Source: Clostridia bacterium
Lineage (GTDB): Bacteria > Bacillota > Clostridia > Oscillospirales > CAG-272
Assembly: GCA_017455945.1 (NCBI GenBank)
Contig: JAFTLM010000184.1
Span: forward strand, 1-7,631
Reading direction: 5' to 3'
Length of the DNA stretch: 7,631 nt
The notes beneath the pieces are model-generated. The model was not told where the DNA came from. It worked only from the letters and a program-made list of their open reading frames with translations, and did not search any database. A program made the translations under genes and the position numbers. Shown here in pieces: positions 1 through 7,233 of the stretch; the stretch's first letter is position 1, and every line of letters starts with the position of its first letter.

Positions 1-15
1 AAAAAGAAAAACGCC

Positions 16-130
16 GTTTGGGGAGTTTCGCTCACTGCGGTGAGCGACAAGGCTTGTGCAGCCTTGACTCGCACCCACTGGCGTGGGGGCTCTTATGGGT
101 GCGGTGCGAACACACCCCTCGCCGCCAAAC
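16..130. other. GC-rich block of nested inverted repeats, possible structured RNA or dispersed repeat
   Basis: No convincing gene lies in bases 1-160. Instead the sequence has four dyads in tandem: TCGCTCAC/GTGAGCGA (28-35 with 40-47, loop TGCG), CAAGGCT/AGCCTTG (48-54 with 60-66, loop TGTGC), CGCACCCA/TGGGTGCG (70-77 with 96-103), and an outer pair GTTTGG/CCAAAC (16-21 with 125-130) that would enclose the others. Within the third, CCCAC/GTGGG (74-78 with 83-87) is an alternative pairing. The first two hairpins touch each other. Read on the minus strand the block ends in a T-rich run (bases 15 to 1). The dyads are seen directly; whether this is a non-coding RNA, a MITE-like dispersed repeat or remnant DNA is unknown. 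I do not recognise a named RNA family. Confidence 0.5.
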
Positions 131-154
131 TATAATTTATCCTTATTACAACGT

Positions 155-185
155 ACAACAAAAGGGGCTGATTAATCAGCCCCTT
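155..185 (-). terminator. Intrinsic terminator of putP
   Basis: A 12-bp perfect inverted repeat (162-173 with 174-185, core GGGGCTGA/TCAGCCCC) begins 12 bases past the putP stop codon. On the minus strand it runs into TTTTGTTG. On the plus strand the same stem is followed by TTATTTTTATT, so it could stop transcription from either side. Confidence 0.85.
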
Positions 186-197
186 ATTTTTATTCGA

Positions 198-1853
198 TTA
201 AAGATTTCCGCTTTTAACAGCTTCAAAGTCTGCCTCAATTTCTTCGGAGGGCTTCTTTGTAAGAAGCGAAACAACCACGATGCAGATAGAGGAGAAGATA
301 AATGCGGGAAGAAGCTCGTAAATAGCGAACACGCTTCCAAAGCCACTGATGACCAGCTTCCACAGGAATACCATACCTGCGCCGCCAACCATACCTGCAA
401 CAGCGCCTGCCGCTGTTGTTCTCTTCCAGAAGAGCGAGAAGAGCATAAGCGGACCGAAGGTCGCGCCGAATCCCGCCCAAGCGAAGGAAACTATCTTGAA
501 TATGATGCTGTTTTCGTCAAGCGCGATAACGATAGCCACGATTGCAATAACAAGAAGTGTAATTCTTGTTACCCACATAACCTGCTTGTCGGTAGCCTTC
601 TTGTGAATAACACCCTTGAAGATGTTCTTTGAAACAGCCGAAGCCGCAATAAGAAGATAGGAGTCGGAAGAACTGATGGTAGCCGCAAGAATACCCGCCA
701 TAACAAATCCTGCGAGAATTGCGGGAAGTGCGTTGGTTGCAAGTGTAATAAAGATATTCTCTGCAGCAGCGCCCGTAAGGTGAACTGTCGGGAACAAATG
801 TCTGCCCATAATACCGATAAATACGGCAACGGCAAGAGAAACAACCACCCAGATCATAGCAATTCTTCTGGAGGGCTTGAGTTCCTTCTCGTCACGGATA
901 GCCATGAAACGGAGAAGAACCTGGGGCATACCGAAGTAGCCGAGACCCCACGCCATGCAAGAGCAAATGCTGAGAATGCTGTAAGTGCCAGGAGTGCTGG
1001 AGAAAATAGGAAGGGCGTTATTAACCCCTTGTACATACAGCCCATCCACAGTTGTACTCAAGCTTTCAGCCAAGGCTTCAAGCTCTGGCTCTTTAAGTTT
1101 GTCTAAATAACTGAAAGATTGACCAAACTGATTAACAGGATCCGAAACCCCAAAGAAATCAAGGAAACCGGGGAATTCCTTCACGTTGTCGATGATCGCG
1201 CCAACACCGCCGGCACTGAAAACGCCGATAGTTACGATAACCACAAGGGAAACGATCATAACGATACCCTGCATAAAGTCAGACGCGCTTTCTGCGAGGA
1301 AGCCGCCGAGGAAGGTGTACGCAAGCACGAACACCGCTCCGAGAATCATCATTCCAACATAGTGTTTTCCGCCAAAGAAAAGATTGGAGAAAAGCTTTCC
1401 GCAGGTAACGAAGCAGCTTGCCGCGTAAACCGCAAAGAACACGAGAATAAATACCGCCGCAATAGTCATAATAACCTTTTTCTTCTCGCGGAAGCGGTTA
1501 GAGAAGAAATCGGGAAGCGTGATAGAGTTGTTAGCTCTCTCGCTGTAACGGCGAAGTCTCTTGGAAACGACAAGCCAGTTGATATATGTACAAACGGCAA
1601 GACCGATAGCCGTCCAAGTCGCCTCGGCAACACCTACGAAGTAAGCAAGGCCGGGGAGACCCATAAGCAGCCATCCGCTCATATCGGATGCCTCCGCGCT
1701 CATTGCGGTTACCCAAGGACCAAGGGAACGTCCGCCAAGGAAATAGTTGTCGGAATGCTTATTCGCTCTCTTGGCGTAATAAACACCGATAAAGATAACT
1801 ACAGCCATATAAAGAACCATAGCAATCAAATGTTGAATCTGTTCACTTTTCAT
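198..1853 (-). CDS. putP: Sodium/proline symporter (SSS family, PutP-like)
   Basis: A 551-residue polytopic membrane protein of the sodium:solute symporter family, expected to import proline with Na+. The PutP signature near the N-terminus is clear: LGGRSLGPWVTAMSAEASDM at 39-58, then SGWLLMGLPG. D57, S59 and G60 correspond to E. coli PutP D55, S57 and G58, and S394-S395 in the AATISSSDSYLL stretch correspond to its S340-T341 sodium-site pair. WGLGYFGMPQVLLRFMA at 302-318 is also typical. The protein is about 50 residues longer than E. coli PutP, mostly because of an extended segment around residues 222-295. The ATG start has AAAAGGAGG 7 bases upstream. The gene has its own promoter and terminator and lies downstream of rnf on the same strand. 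Proline is the likely substrate by family; a related substrate is possible. Confidence 0.88.
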   Translation of the reverse strand: MKSEQIQHLIAMVLYMAVVIFIGVYYAKRANKHSDNYFLGGRSLGPWVTAMSAEASDMSGWLLMGLPGLAYFVGVAEATWTAIGLAVCTYINWLVVSKRLRRYSERANNSITLPDFFSNRFREKKKVIMTIAAVFILVFFAVYAASCFVTCGKLFSNLFFGGKHYVGMMILGAVFVLAYTFLGGFLAESASDFMQGIVMIVSLVVIVTIGVFSAGGVGAIIDNVKEFPGFLDFFGVSDPVNQFGQSFSYLDKLKEPELEALAESLSTTVDGLYVQGVNNALPIFSSTPGTYSILSICSCMAWGLGYFGMPQVLLRFMAIRDEKELKPSRRIAMIWVVVSLAVAVFIGIMGRHLFPTVHLTGAAAENIFITLATNALPAILAGFVMAGILAATISSSDSYLLIAASAVSKNIFKGVIHKKATDKQVMWVTRITLLVIAIVAIVIALDENSIIFKIVSFAWAGFGATFGPLMLFSLFWKRTTAAGAVAGMVGGAGMVFLWKLVISGFGSVFAIYELLPAFIFSSICIVVVSLLTKKPSEEIEADFEAVKSGNL

Positions 1854-1906
1854 TTAATATCCTCCTTTTATCATACACATCGTCCGTAAGATAGAAATAT
1901 TAATAC

Positions 1907-1936
1907 ATTATACCATAATATTTATATAATTGTAAA
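1907..1936 (-). promoter_or_regulatory. Predicted sigma-A-type promoter of putP
   Basis: On the minus strand TTTACA (1931-1936, 5 of 6 matches to TTGACA) is followed after 18 bases by a perfect TATAAT (1907-1912), preceded by TG at 1914-1915 (extended -10). Transcription would begin near 1900, giving a leader of about 47 bases before the putP ATG. The surrounding sequence is very AT-rich, so chance matches are easier here, but position and fit are good. Confidence 0.75.
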
Positions 1937-2029
1937 TAGTTTTTTGCTTTTATTTTTTATTTTGTGCATATTTAACAAAAAATATTGTAAGCGTTGGCGG
2001 CGGCAGTGTGTATTTGCCTATATTTTTTC

Positions 2030-2065
2030 ATAATAAAACAGGAGCTGTTGCAACAGCTCCTGTTT
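2030..2065 (-). terminator. Intrinsic terminator of the rnf operon
   Basis: A perfect 15-bp inverted repeat with no unpaired centre (2036-2050 with 2051-2065; arm AAACAGGAGCTGTTG) begins 13 bases after the rnfB stop. The hairpin would close with a 4-6 base loop. On the minus strand it leads into TTTTATTA, a short T-tract partly contributed by the stem. It separates rnf from the putP promoter. Confidence 0.8.
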
Positions 2066-2078
2066 CGGTATAAGATTA

Positions 2079-2921
2079 TCAAACCTTTTCGGTTTCCTTT
2101 TCTTCCACAACGACCTTGCCGTTTCTGTTGAAGATTATCTTTCTGGGGCACTTGTCGGCACATTTGCCGCAACCTGTGCACTTTGAATAATCTATTCTCG
2201 CAAGATTGTCGATAACCGATATAGCACCGTCCTCGCACGCCTTCTCGCAGAGTTTACAGCCGATACAGCCCACGTCGCAGGCCTTTCTTACGTCCGCACC
2301 CTTCTGTGTGGACGAGCATTCAACCCAAACGGGAGCACTTACGGGAATAAGCTTGATTATCTGTTTGGGGCAGAGAGCCACGCAGGTTCCGCAGCCGCGG
2401 CACTTGTTGGGGTCGATGTGCGCGATTTTGTCAACAACCGTGATAGCACCGAACACACACGCCTTTGCGCAGGTTCCGAATCCGAGACAGCCTCCGGGGC
2501 AGAGCTTGTCACCGCCCGATGTCTTTGACGCCGAGATACAGTCGTCTGCACCGATGTAGAGGTATTTTCTCTTGGATTTTTCTCCGCAGCCGGCACACAT
2601 TACCTGGGCTCTTACAGGCTCGGTTTCTTCAACCTCAACGCCCATAATCGCGCCTATGGCTTTTGCGGCTTCGTTACCGCCGACCGAACAGGCGTTTGGT
2701 TTTGCCTCACCCTTTACGATAGCCTCGGCAAGTGCCGCACTGCCCGAATATCCGCAACCTCCGCAGTTTGCACCGGGGAGAGCTTCGGTGACTTGAGGAA
2801 TCCGTTCGTCCACCTTGACCTCAAATATTTTTGATGCGATAGCCAGGATAGCACCGAACACAAGTCCGAGGCCCGCCAGAATGGCAACCGCTATCCCTAC
2901 CGATGTAAGTATTCCGTACAT
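2079..2921 (-). CDS. rnfB: Rnf complex subunit RnfB, polyferredoxin electron-entry subunit
   Basis: A 280-residue iron-sulfur subunit that in the family accepts electrons from reduced ferredoxin on the cytoplasmic face. Residues about 5-30 are a hydrophobic N-terminal anchor. The conserved PGANCGGCGY motif gives C53 and C56, with C78 as the last ligand; the usual third cysteine is Ser61 (codon AGT). Then follow a C141-x3-C145-x5-C151-x3-C155 motif with CLGFGTC, and three classic ferredoxin motifs: C174/C177/C180/C184, C219/C222/C225/C229 and C248/C251/C254/C258. The residue after C155 is Val instead of the usual Pro. It is the last gene of the operon, 22 bases after rnfA, followed by a terminator. 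The ATG at 2921 is chosen over an in-frame TTG at 2927 because AAAGGA sits 8 bases before the ATG but only 2 bases before the TTG. Confidence 0.95.
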   Translation of the reverse strand: MYGILTSVGIAVAILAGLGLVFGAILAIASKIFEVKVDERIPQVTEALPGANCGGCGYSGSAALAEAIVKGEAKPNACSVGGNEAAKAIGAIMGVEVEETEPVRAQVMCAGCGEKSKRKYLYIGADDCISASKTSGGDKLCPGGCLGFGTCAKACVFGAITVVDKIAHIDPNKCRGCGTCVALCPKQIIKLIPVSAPVWVECSSTQKGADVRKACDVGCIGCKLCEKACEDGAISVIDNLARIDYSKCTGCGKCADKCPRKIIFNRNGKVVVEEKETEKV

Positions 2922-2929
2922 AAACAATA

Positions 2930-2935
2930 TCCTTT
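2930..2935 (-). promoter_or_regulatory. Ribosome binding site that fixes the rnfB start
   Basis: AAAGGA on the minus strand, 8 bases before the ATG at 2921. A TTG at 2927, which would add two residues, is only 2 bases away and therefore unlikely to be used. Confidence 0.8.
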
Positions 2936-2943
2936 CTCAGAAA

Positions 2944-3528
2944 TTAGCCCAAGTTTATACTTGTGAATCCGGAGAATGCCATAGCAAGAAGGCCTGCCGC
3001 GATAAGCGTAATGGGGAAGCCCTTGAAGGCTCTGGGGGGATTAGCCGCCCTCATTCTCATTCTTACGCCCGCAAATACGACGATAGCGAGTGTAAAGCCT
3101 ATTGCCGAAGCAAATCCGAAGCATATGGACTGTATAAAGTTGTATTCGTTCTGAATGTTAAGCAGGGCGGAGGAGAGAACCGCACAGTTGGTGGTAATAA
3201 GCGGGAGGTAAATTCCCAGAGAGCCGTAAAGTGCGGGAACGAACTTACGCAAGAACATTTCTATAAACTGAACCAGTGCCGCGATAACAAGGATAAAAGC
3301 AATAGTCTGGAAATATTCAATCTTAAAAGCGACAAGAAGCTGGTAAACAAGCCAGGTAACCGCACTTGAAAGGGTCATTACAAATGTAACCGCCATACCC
3401 ATACCGAGGGCGGTGTCGGGCTTTTCGGAGACTCCCAGGAAGGGACAGCAACCGTAGAACTTTGCGAAAATGAAGTTTTCGATAAGTACGGCGCCAAACA
3501 TCATAAGAAGTACGTCTGTAAAACTCAT
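2944..3528 (-). CDS. rnfA: Rnf complex integral membrane subunit RnfA
   Basis: A 194-residue membrane protein, the usual RnfA/NqrE size, predicted to span the membrane about six times and to pair with RnfE in the core. The N-terminal CCPFLGVS (C27, C28) and the PLITTNCAV segment (C115) supply cysteines at the positions which in this family, with two from RnfE, bind a [2Fe-2S] cluster inside the membrane; C28, just before Pro, is the likely N-terminal ligand. The arginine-rich MRMRAA near the C-terminus precedes a final hydrophobic helix. The start ATG overlaps the rnfE stop (ATGA, 3525-3528) and has AAGGAGG (3539-3545) 10 bases upstream, so it is probably translationally coupled to rnfE. RnfA and RnfE are homologous; this one lacks the charged C-terminal tail and lies between rnfE and rnfB, as expected. 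Confidence 0.95.
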   Translation of the reverse strand: MSFTDVLLMMFGAVLIENFIFAKFYGCCPFLGVSEKPDTALGMGMAVTFVMTLSSAVTWLVYQLLVAFKIEYFQTIAFILVIAALVQFIEMFLRKFVPALYGSLGIYLPLITTNCAVLSSALLNIQNEYNFIQSICFGFASAIGFTLAIVVFAGVRMRMRAANPPRAFKGFPITLIAAGLLAMAFSGFTSINLG

Positions 3529-4196
3529 GCGTCTTTTTCCTCCTTTGCTTCGCCCATTGCCTGAGCCTTCATTTTAGCAATCTGTGCCTTGTCCTCGGCG
3601 TTGTTGCGTATCTTCTGAACCACGGCTATGATAAGACCGAGAGTAAGGAAGGCGCCGGGAGGCGAGATGATTATTGTTGCGGGGCTGTAGAAGTCGCCAA
3701 ACAGGGGTATTCCGAGGAATGAACCCATACCGATTATCTCGCGTATCGTTGCCATAATAAACAGGGCAAAGGTAAAGCCAAGACCCATTGCAAGACCGTC
3801 AACGGCAGAGGGAAGCACCTTGTTTTTGGATGCGTAAGCCTCTGCACGGGCGAGAATGATACAGTTTACGACTATAAGCGGGATAAAGAGACCGAGAGAT
3901 TGGTAGAGAGAATAAACGTAAGCTCTCATAATAAACTCGATTACCGTAACAAATCCCGAAATAATTACGATGAACGCCGCAATTCTGACCTGCTTGGGAA
4001 TGAACTTTCGGAGCAGGGAAATGAGCACGTTTGAGCAGATAAGCACCGCCGTTGCGGCAAGTCCCATACCGATGGCGTTTGAAACCATTGTGGTAAGGGC
4101 GAGGATGGGACACATACCCAAAAGCTGTACAAGAACGGGGTTGTTGTCAAGGATACCCTCTTTTAACTGTGTGAGGAAGCCTGATTTCTTTTTCAT
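3525..4196 (-). CDS. rnfE: Rnf complex integral membrane subunit RnfE
   Basis: A 223-residue membrane protein homologous to RnfA and NqrD, predicted to have about six membrane helices. LLGMCPILALT (C29) and PLIVVNCIILARAEAYA (C112) hold its two conserved cysteines, at the same numbers as in NqrD; with the RnfA cysteines they are expected to hold the intramembrane [2Fe-2S] centre. DNNPVLVQLLGMCP near the N-terminus is a family hallmark. A cytoplasmic C-terminal tail of about 30 residues, rich in Lys, Glu and Ala, follows the last helix. The start overlaps the rnfG stop (ATGA, 4193-4196) and has AAGGAGG at 4206-4212, 9 bases upstream. Its stop in turn overlaps the rnfA start, consistent with matched production of the two halves of the membrane core. 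Confidence 0.95.
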   Translation of the reverse strand: MKKKSGFLTQLKEGILDNNPVLVQLLGMCPILALTTMVSNAIGMGLAATAVLICSNVLISLLRKFIPKQVRIAAFIVIISGFVTVIEFIMRAYVYSLYQSLGLFIPLIVVNCIILARAEAYASKNKVLPSAVDGLAMGLGFTFALFIMATIREIIGMGSFLGIPLFGDFYSPATIIISPPGAFLTLGLIIAVVQKIRNNAEDKAQIAKMKAQAMGEAKEEKDA

Positions 4197-4792
4197 TGTG
4201 CACTTCCTCCTTCGTTGATTACTTTAATAATAAGCTTGTTTGCTTCGTTTACAGCCGCGTGTATTGCCTTGGAACTTATGGTGGCACCCGACACAGCGGC
4301 TATATCATCTCCTTTTTTCTTGGAGATGGTGAGCTCTCCCGATTTTTGATTGTATTGGGAAAGATGCTCGTTTGTTGTAGCCTTGGTTCCCACACCGGGT
4401 GTTTCGGCGTGGCTGATTATCTTTACGCCTCTGATGCTTCCGTCGGCGTTGTAGCCTATCATGAGGCTGATTTCACCGCCAAAGCCTTTTCCCGTAATGT
4501 TGATTGCGTAACCGATGACGGTTTTTTCGTCAACAAGTACCTTGGAAACCTCTTTTACGGATTTAGGGGAGTTTTCGGGCAAATCCACGTCGCCAAGCGT
4601 CAGTTCGGGAGCTTCTGCACCCGGCTCGCGGAATATCTCCGCAATAGCATTGGACTTTTCGTTTGCTACGTTTTCGTTATATTTGTTGATGGTTACCGAG
4701 TAGGCGAGAGCAACCGCACCCGCGATAACTCCGCAGACGAGGAAAAGCGAGAGCGTTATTTTAAGAGCGGTGAAGAAATAACTTTTTTTCAT
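4193..4792 (-). CDS. rnfG: Rnf complex flavoprotein subunit RnfG
   Basis: A 199-residue protein with one N-terminal membrane helix (about 10-33) and an extracytoplasmic FMN-binding domain. The covalent flavin site is visible as VSGATISSKA: the (S/T)GAT motif is S168-G169-A170-T171, with T171 the expected FMN attachment residue. HAETPGVGTKA at 128-138 is the other strongly conserved RnfG/NqrC segment. Attachment requires an ApbE-type flavin transferase, which must be encoded elsewhere. RnfG relays electrons through the membrane arm of the complex. The ATG overlaps the rnfD stop (ATGA, 4789-4792) and has GGAGG at 4803-4807, 10 bases upstream. Length and neighbours fit the family. Confidence 0.95.
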   Translation of the reverse strand: MKKSYFFTALKITLSLFLVCGVIAGAVALAYSVTINKYNENVANEKSNAIAEIFREPGAEAPELTLGDVDLPENSPKSVKEVSKVLVDEKTVIGYAINITGKGFGGEISLMIGYNADGSIRGVKIISHAETPGVGTKATTNEHLSQYNQKSGELTISKKKGDDIAAVSGATISSKAIHAAVNEANKLIIKVINEGGSAQ

Positions 4793-5799
4793 TTTTTCGC
4801 CACCTCCGCTTTAGCTTTTTTTGTTCCGAATACACGGGGCTTTGTAGCCTTGTCAATGTACCATACAAGAGCGTTCATAACGAGAATCGAGAAGGAAACG
4901 CCCTCGGGGTAGTTGCTGAAATATCTGAAGAATACAGTCAGCAGACCGCAACCGATACCGAATATGATTCGTCCCTTTGCGGTAACGGGAGAGGTCACGT
5001 AGTCGGTCGCCATAAAGAGTGCGCCCAGCATAAGACCGCCCGAAAGGAGCTGAGTAAGCATAAAGTCGAGGTTGGACATTCCGCCCTGAGGGAAGATGAA
5101 GGTGATGATTGCCACCGTTCCCAGGTAAGAAAGGGGGACGTGAAGGCTTATAACCTTCATTATTACAAGGTAGATAGCCCCCACAATGAGAAGGAGTGCC
5201 GAAATTTCACCGATAGAGCCTCCCATACGTCCGATAAAGAGGTCGAAAAGGCTTATGTCCATACTGCTTGTGCCGTCCTTGAGTATTGCAAGGGGGGTAG
5301 CACCTGCGGTGGCGTCCGCAACGCCGATGGGGGTGAACTTCGCCATAGGCTCCGACCAGGACATAAAGAGGAAAACTCTCGCCGCCAACGCGGGGTTGAG
5401 GAAGTTTTTGCCTATGCCTCCAAAGAGCTGTTTAACCACTACTATTGCCACGAACGCACCCACGATGGGAATAAGGATTCCCACGCCCGAGGGCAGGTTC
5501 ATTGCAAGCAAAAGACCTGTAACCACCGCCGAGAGGTCGCTTACGGTGTTTTGGCGTTTGAGAAGCTTCTGCGTGCCCCACTCAAAGAACATACAGGAAA
5601 CCACCGAAACGGCAACTATAACCGCCGCTTTCGCACCGAACATAATTATTCCCCAGATTGTGGCGGGAAGCAGTGCGATGATGACGTGAAGCATAATTTT
5701 CTGCGTGGTTATGCCGTTTTTGATGTGCGGAGAGGGCGAGACAGCAAGCAGACCGTCGGTCTTTATCTCGTTTTCAACGTTGTTTATATTTTCGTTCAT
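4789..5799 (-). CDS. rnfD: Rnf complex membrane flavoprotein subunit RnfD
   Basis: A 336-residue polytopic membrane protein, homologous to NqrB, that carries covalent FMN and helps form the ion-translocation path. The opening LLAVSPSPHIKNGITTQKIM (17-36) is the RnfD signature, and KNFLNPALAARVFLF (131-145) and MATDYVTSPVT (263-273) are conserved. The predicted flavin site reads D162-A-T-A-G-A-T168: T168 matches the attachment residue, but the first position of the usual (S/T)GAT is Ala165. The ATG at 5799 is preferred because AAGGA (5807-5811) lies 7 bases upstream and family homology begins just inside; the frame stays open to 5949, but that extension runs back into rnfC and looks unlike protein. 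It lies 23 bases after rnfC and overlaps rnfG by 4 bases. Confidence 0.95.
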   Translation of the reverse strand: MNENINNVENEIKTDGLLAVSPSPHIKNGITTQKIMLHVIIALLPATIWGIIMFGAKAAVIVAVSVVSCMFFEWGTQKLLKRQNTVSDLSAVVTGLLLAMNLPSGVGILIPIVGAFVAIVVVKQLFGGIGKNFLNPALAARVFLFMSWSEPMAKFTPIGVADATAGATPLAILKDGTSSMDISLFDLFIGRMGGSIGEISALLLIVGAIYLVIMKVISLHVPLSYLGTVAIITFIFPQGGMSNLDFMLTQLLSGGLMLGALFMATDYVTSPVTAKGRIIFGIGCGLLTVFFRYFSNYPEGVSFSILVMNALVWYIDKATKPRVFGTKKAKAEVAKK

Positions 5800-5822
5800 T
5801 GCTATATCCTTTCCGAGAAATC

Positions 5823-7175
5823 TTATTTGGCTTTTGCCGCTTCGGCGGCACGCTTCTTTGCCGCCTCGGCTCTGATGTCCGCCTTTGCGTTGCGTATGTA
5901 CTGAACTATCGGTATCTGAGCGGGACAGTTGTAGGAACAGGTTCCGCACTCAACGCAGCTCATAGCACTCATTGCCTCGGCTTCGCGGAAATCAAGGTTT
6001 TTTGAATAAAGAGCCAGATAATTGGGCATAAGATGCATAGGGCAGTTTTTAACGCAACGTCCGCATCTGATGCAGTTATTTTCCTCCAGAGAGGTCTGAT
6101 TGTCAAAGTCCTCCGAGAAAACAAGTATTGCCGACGTACCCTTCGTAACCACGCCGTTTATGTTCCACTGAGCGTTACCCATCATAGGACCGCCGTTGAC
6201 TATCTTGTGAGGAACTTTTTTAAGACCTCCGCAGTACTCGATAAGGTCGAGGAAGGATGTTCCCGTGTGGGCAAAGATGTTCTTGGGAGTTTTTATGCAG
6301 TCGCCGTCAACAGTAACGACACGCTTTACAAGAGGCGTTCCGTTGTAGAAGGCTCTCTCCATTGCCGCACAGGTTTCGGCGTTGAAAATAACGCATCCGA
6401 TATCTGCGGGAAGCTTGCCGGGAGCAAGCTCCTTTCCAAAGAGTGCGTACATTATCTGTCGCTCGTCGCCCTGGGGGTATTTGGTTTTCATTGTAACCAC
6501 CTTCAGGGGCAGGGAATGGTCGGAAATGTACTTGCTGAGAGCCGCAATGGCGTCGGGTTTGTTGTCTTCAACCGCAAGGAATCCCTCTTTAAGACCGAGA
6601 GCGTGACGCATAATCTCGGTTCCTCTGATGACCGCCTCGGGCTGTTCAACCATAAGACGGTGGTTTGCCGTGATAAAGGGTTCGCACTCGGCACAGTTTA
6701 TGATAAGCGTGTCAGCCTTTCCGATGGCACCCGCAAGCTTTGCGTAGGTGGGGAAGGTGGCACCTCCCATACCCGAAATGCCCGCCTTGCGCGCAACCTC
6801 AACCAACTCCTCGGGAGTGGTTTCTTCAAGAGGCTTGGGGAAGGGTTGAAGCTCTTCGCCTCGCTTGTATTCGTAATCGTTTTCTATAACAACGTGCTGT
6901 ATGGGGGTACCCACAGAGTTGATAACTACCTTTATTTCAAGAACCTTTCCCGAAACGCTGGCGTGAACGGGACAGCCAAGACCGCTTTCAATCTCTCCGA
7001 TAACCTGACCGTAGGTTACGTAATCGCCTGCCGCAACAACCGGCTTGCAGGGAACACCGATGTGCTGTGCAAGGGGAATGGCAACCGTCTTTGGAGCGGG
7101 AACTCGTTCAATGGGAGAACTTGCAGTGTTTTTGTATTCGCGGACGTGCATACCGCCTTTGAATGTGTATGCCAA
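5823..7175 (-). CDS. rnfC: Rnf complex NADH/FMN-binding subunit RnfC
   Basis: A 450-residue peripheral subunit that carries the NAD(H) site and hands electrons to NAD+. From a TTG start it begins MAYTFKGGMH, the usual RnfC N-terminus. After a lipoyl-like N-terminal region come KAGISGMGGATFPT (130-143), CAECEPFITANHRLM (161-175) and KYPQGDERQ (232-240), typical of the flavin/nucleotide domain. Two [4Fe-4S] motifs follow: C368/C371/C374/C378 and C407/C410/C413/C417. An Ala/Lys-rich tail ends the protein. An in-frame ATG at 7232 would add 19 residues but lies between the predicted -10 box and transcription start, so it should not be in the message; the TTG has GAAGG 8 bases upstream. It is the first gene of the operon, 23 bases before rnfD. 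Confidence 0.94.
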   Translation of the reverse strand: MAYTFKGGMHVREYKNTASSPIERVPAPKTVAIPLAQHIGVPCKPVVAAGDYVTYGQVIGEIESGLGCPVHASVSGKVLEIKVVINSVGTPIQHVVIENDYEYKRGEELQPFPKPLEETTPEELVEVARKAGISGMGGATFPTYAKLAGAIGKADTLIINCAECEPFITANHRLMVEQPEAVIRGTEIMRHALGLKEGFLAVEDNKPDAIAALSKYISDHSLPLKVVTMKTKYPQGDERQIMYALFGKELAPGKLPADIGCVIFNAETCAAMERAFYNGTPLVKRVVTVDGDCIKTPKNIFAHTGTSFLDLIEYCGGLKKVPHKIVNGGPMMGNAQWNINGVVTKGTSAILVFSEDFDNQTSLEENNCIRCGRCVKNCPMHLMPNYLALYSKNLDFREAEAMSAMSCVECGTCSYNCPAQIPIVQYIRNAKADIRAEAAKKRAAEAAKAK

Positions 7176-7183
7176 AGTATCTA

Positions 7184-7193
7184 CCTTCTTTCC
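7184..7193 (-). promoter_or_regulatory. Ribosome binding site supporting the rnfC TTG start
   Basis: The minus strand reads GGAAAGAAGG here, with the GAAGG end 8 bases before the TTG at 7173-7175. No comparable site precedes the upstream ATG at 7232, where the bases before the codon are the -10 box itself. Confidence 0.7.
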
Positions 7194-7233
7194 TATGTAT
7201 TTGAAACTGCCGAGGCAGAATTTCTTCAGCATA

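Noticed and set aside
18..632. Plus-strand open frame of 204 codons running through the hairpin block, the putP terminator and the 3' end of putP
   Set aside because: It crosses a terminator, is antisense to putP for most of its length, and its product looks like no protein; it arises from the structured DNA.
1961..1980. Possible Rex operator (TTGTG...AACAA) upstream of the putP promoter
   Set aside because: The arms are one base too close for the Rex consensus, the region is very AT-rich, and a redox operator for a proline carrier has no independent support.
5800..5949. 50-residue N-terminal extension of RnfD
   Set aside because: It overlaps rnfC in another frame and is unlike RnfD; the ATG at 5799 has a good ribosome binding site and begins at the family N-terminus.
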